A DNA stretch of 64,000 nucleotides, taken from positions 3,006,501 to 3,070,500 of the forward strand of contig UGTZ01000001.1 in NCBI GenBank assembly GCA_900455085.1. The letters run 5' to 3'. The stretch comes from Providencia rettgeri (GTDB lineage Bacteria > Pseudomonadota > Gammaproteobacteria > Enterobacterales > Enterobacteriaceae). The position numbers and the translations under genes are program-made. The notes under the pieces were generated by a model, which worked only from the letters and a program-made list of their open reading frames with translations, was not told where the DNA came from and did not search any database. Below, one piece after another: positions 63,693 through 64,000 of this stretch (positions are counted from its first letter, which is position 1; the number at the start of each line of letters is the position of its first letter).

Positions 63693-64000
63693 GGTTCAGT
63701 AACTCAACCTTATTACCATACATTAATTGTTGGTTAAATTGTGCCAATCGCTGTGCTTGGCTCTGTTCATAAAAATAAAACGCTTCTGTAAAAGAATATT
63801 TTTTGAATGGTGCATTTTCCCCAATAAAATTAGCTGAAGATAGTTCACTAAACTCATTTAACCTATTGTTAAATGAAATCAGTTTATGATTATCAGTCAC
63901 TAACTCTAAAATTTTACCTTTATCTATTCTATCCCCAGCAGGAAATAGTTTCATTAATATATTCTGCGAACGCTCACTTAAGTGATTTAATATTGATAAA
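63622..64000 (-). CDS. Upstream part of the large toxin, running off the window
   Basis: The frame is open to the window edge on the minus strand; the ATG at 63954 is internal. It encodes helical sequence (NRLNEFSELSSANFIG, FYFYEQSQAQRLAQFNQQL) and passes into the downstream frame if the G7 run at 63634-63640 is read as G6 (NHGGYSFWLSKPRYGSNVGG then TYAIEFYLADG). So the toxin is a single large gene with its N-terminus outside the window, disrupted or mis-sequenced here. Confidence 0.65.
   Translation of the reverse strand, partial: LSILNHLSERSQNILMKLFPAGDRIDKGKILELVTDNHKLISFNNRLNEFSELSSANFIGENAPFKKYSFTEAFYFYEQSQAQRLAQFNQQLMYGNKVELLNHGGYSFWLSKPRYGSNVGGDIRD

Overview
The window looks like a chromosome segment of an AT-rich enterobacterium of the Morganellaceae, most likely Providencia. 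This is inferred from gene content, order and base composition; no database was searched. From about 23.8 kb to 58.5 kb the order follows the E. coli tusE-yccX-hspQ-yccU-mgsA-helD-yccS-sxy-sulA-ompA-matP-lonH-fabA-rmf-pqiCBA-uup-rlmKL-ycbX-zapC-pyrD-pepN-pncB-asnS-ompF-aspC backbone. Many expected control sites are visible there: a sigma-32 promoter before hspQ, a LexA box before sulA, a FabR palindrome before fabA, and terminators between convergent genes.

The left part (about 1.1-23.8 kb) is a genomic island at the 3' end of tRNA-Ser(UGA) (serT). A ~105 bp block of serT 3' end plus its terminator is repeated at 1071-1172 and 23687-23795. The island is a mosaic. It has mobile-element debris (tyrosine integrase C-terminus, IS3 and IS256 remnants), an ardA antirestriction gene, and a broken lambdoid prophage module (Q82-type antiterminator pseudogene, Rz/Rz1 spanins). 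It also carries apparently intact stress and envelope genes: mntP with a manganese riboswitch, blc, an entericidin, glutathionylspermidine synthetase/amidase, ygiW, hdeA and two yagU paralogues. The hdeA/yagU group lies between the Q remnant and the lysis genes, which is where Stx phages carry stx. A 1.3 kb module with a cytochrome b561-like gene occurs twice (3.1-4.4 kb and 20.4-21.7 kb), and about 735 bp of it looks identical. Each copy has a non-coding leader with helically phased CCGT motifs. A RES-domain toxin gene and a KAP ATPase gene are broken by in-frame stops.

Right of aspC (58.5-64 kb) lies the C-terminal part of a very large toxin-like protein with a hydrophobic pore-type segment and RTX-like repeats. 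It runs off the window edge. It is interrupted by a +1 insertion in a G run and by an in-frame TGA. pepN is likewise split by two +1 insertions in A runs, so the three homopolymer indels may be sequence errors.

Genes found by reading that are short or easily missed: rmf, the entericidin gene, a GhoT/OrtT-like small membrane protein beside matP, the full extents of the RES, Rz and Q pseudogenes, and two small phage genes upstream of Rz. I see no CRISPR array, rRNA or complete defence system.
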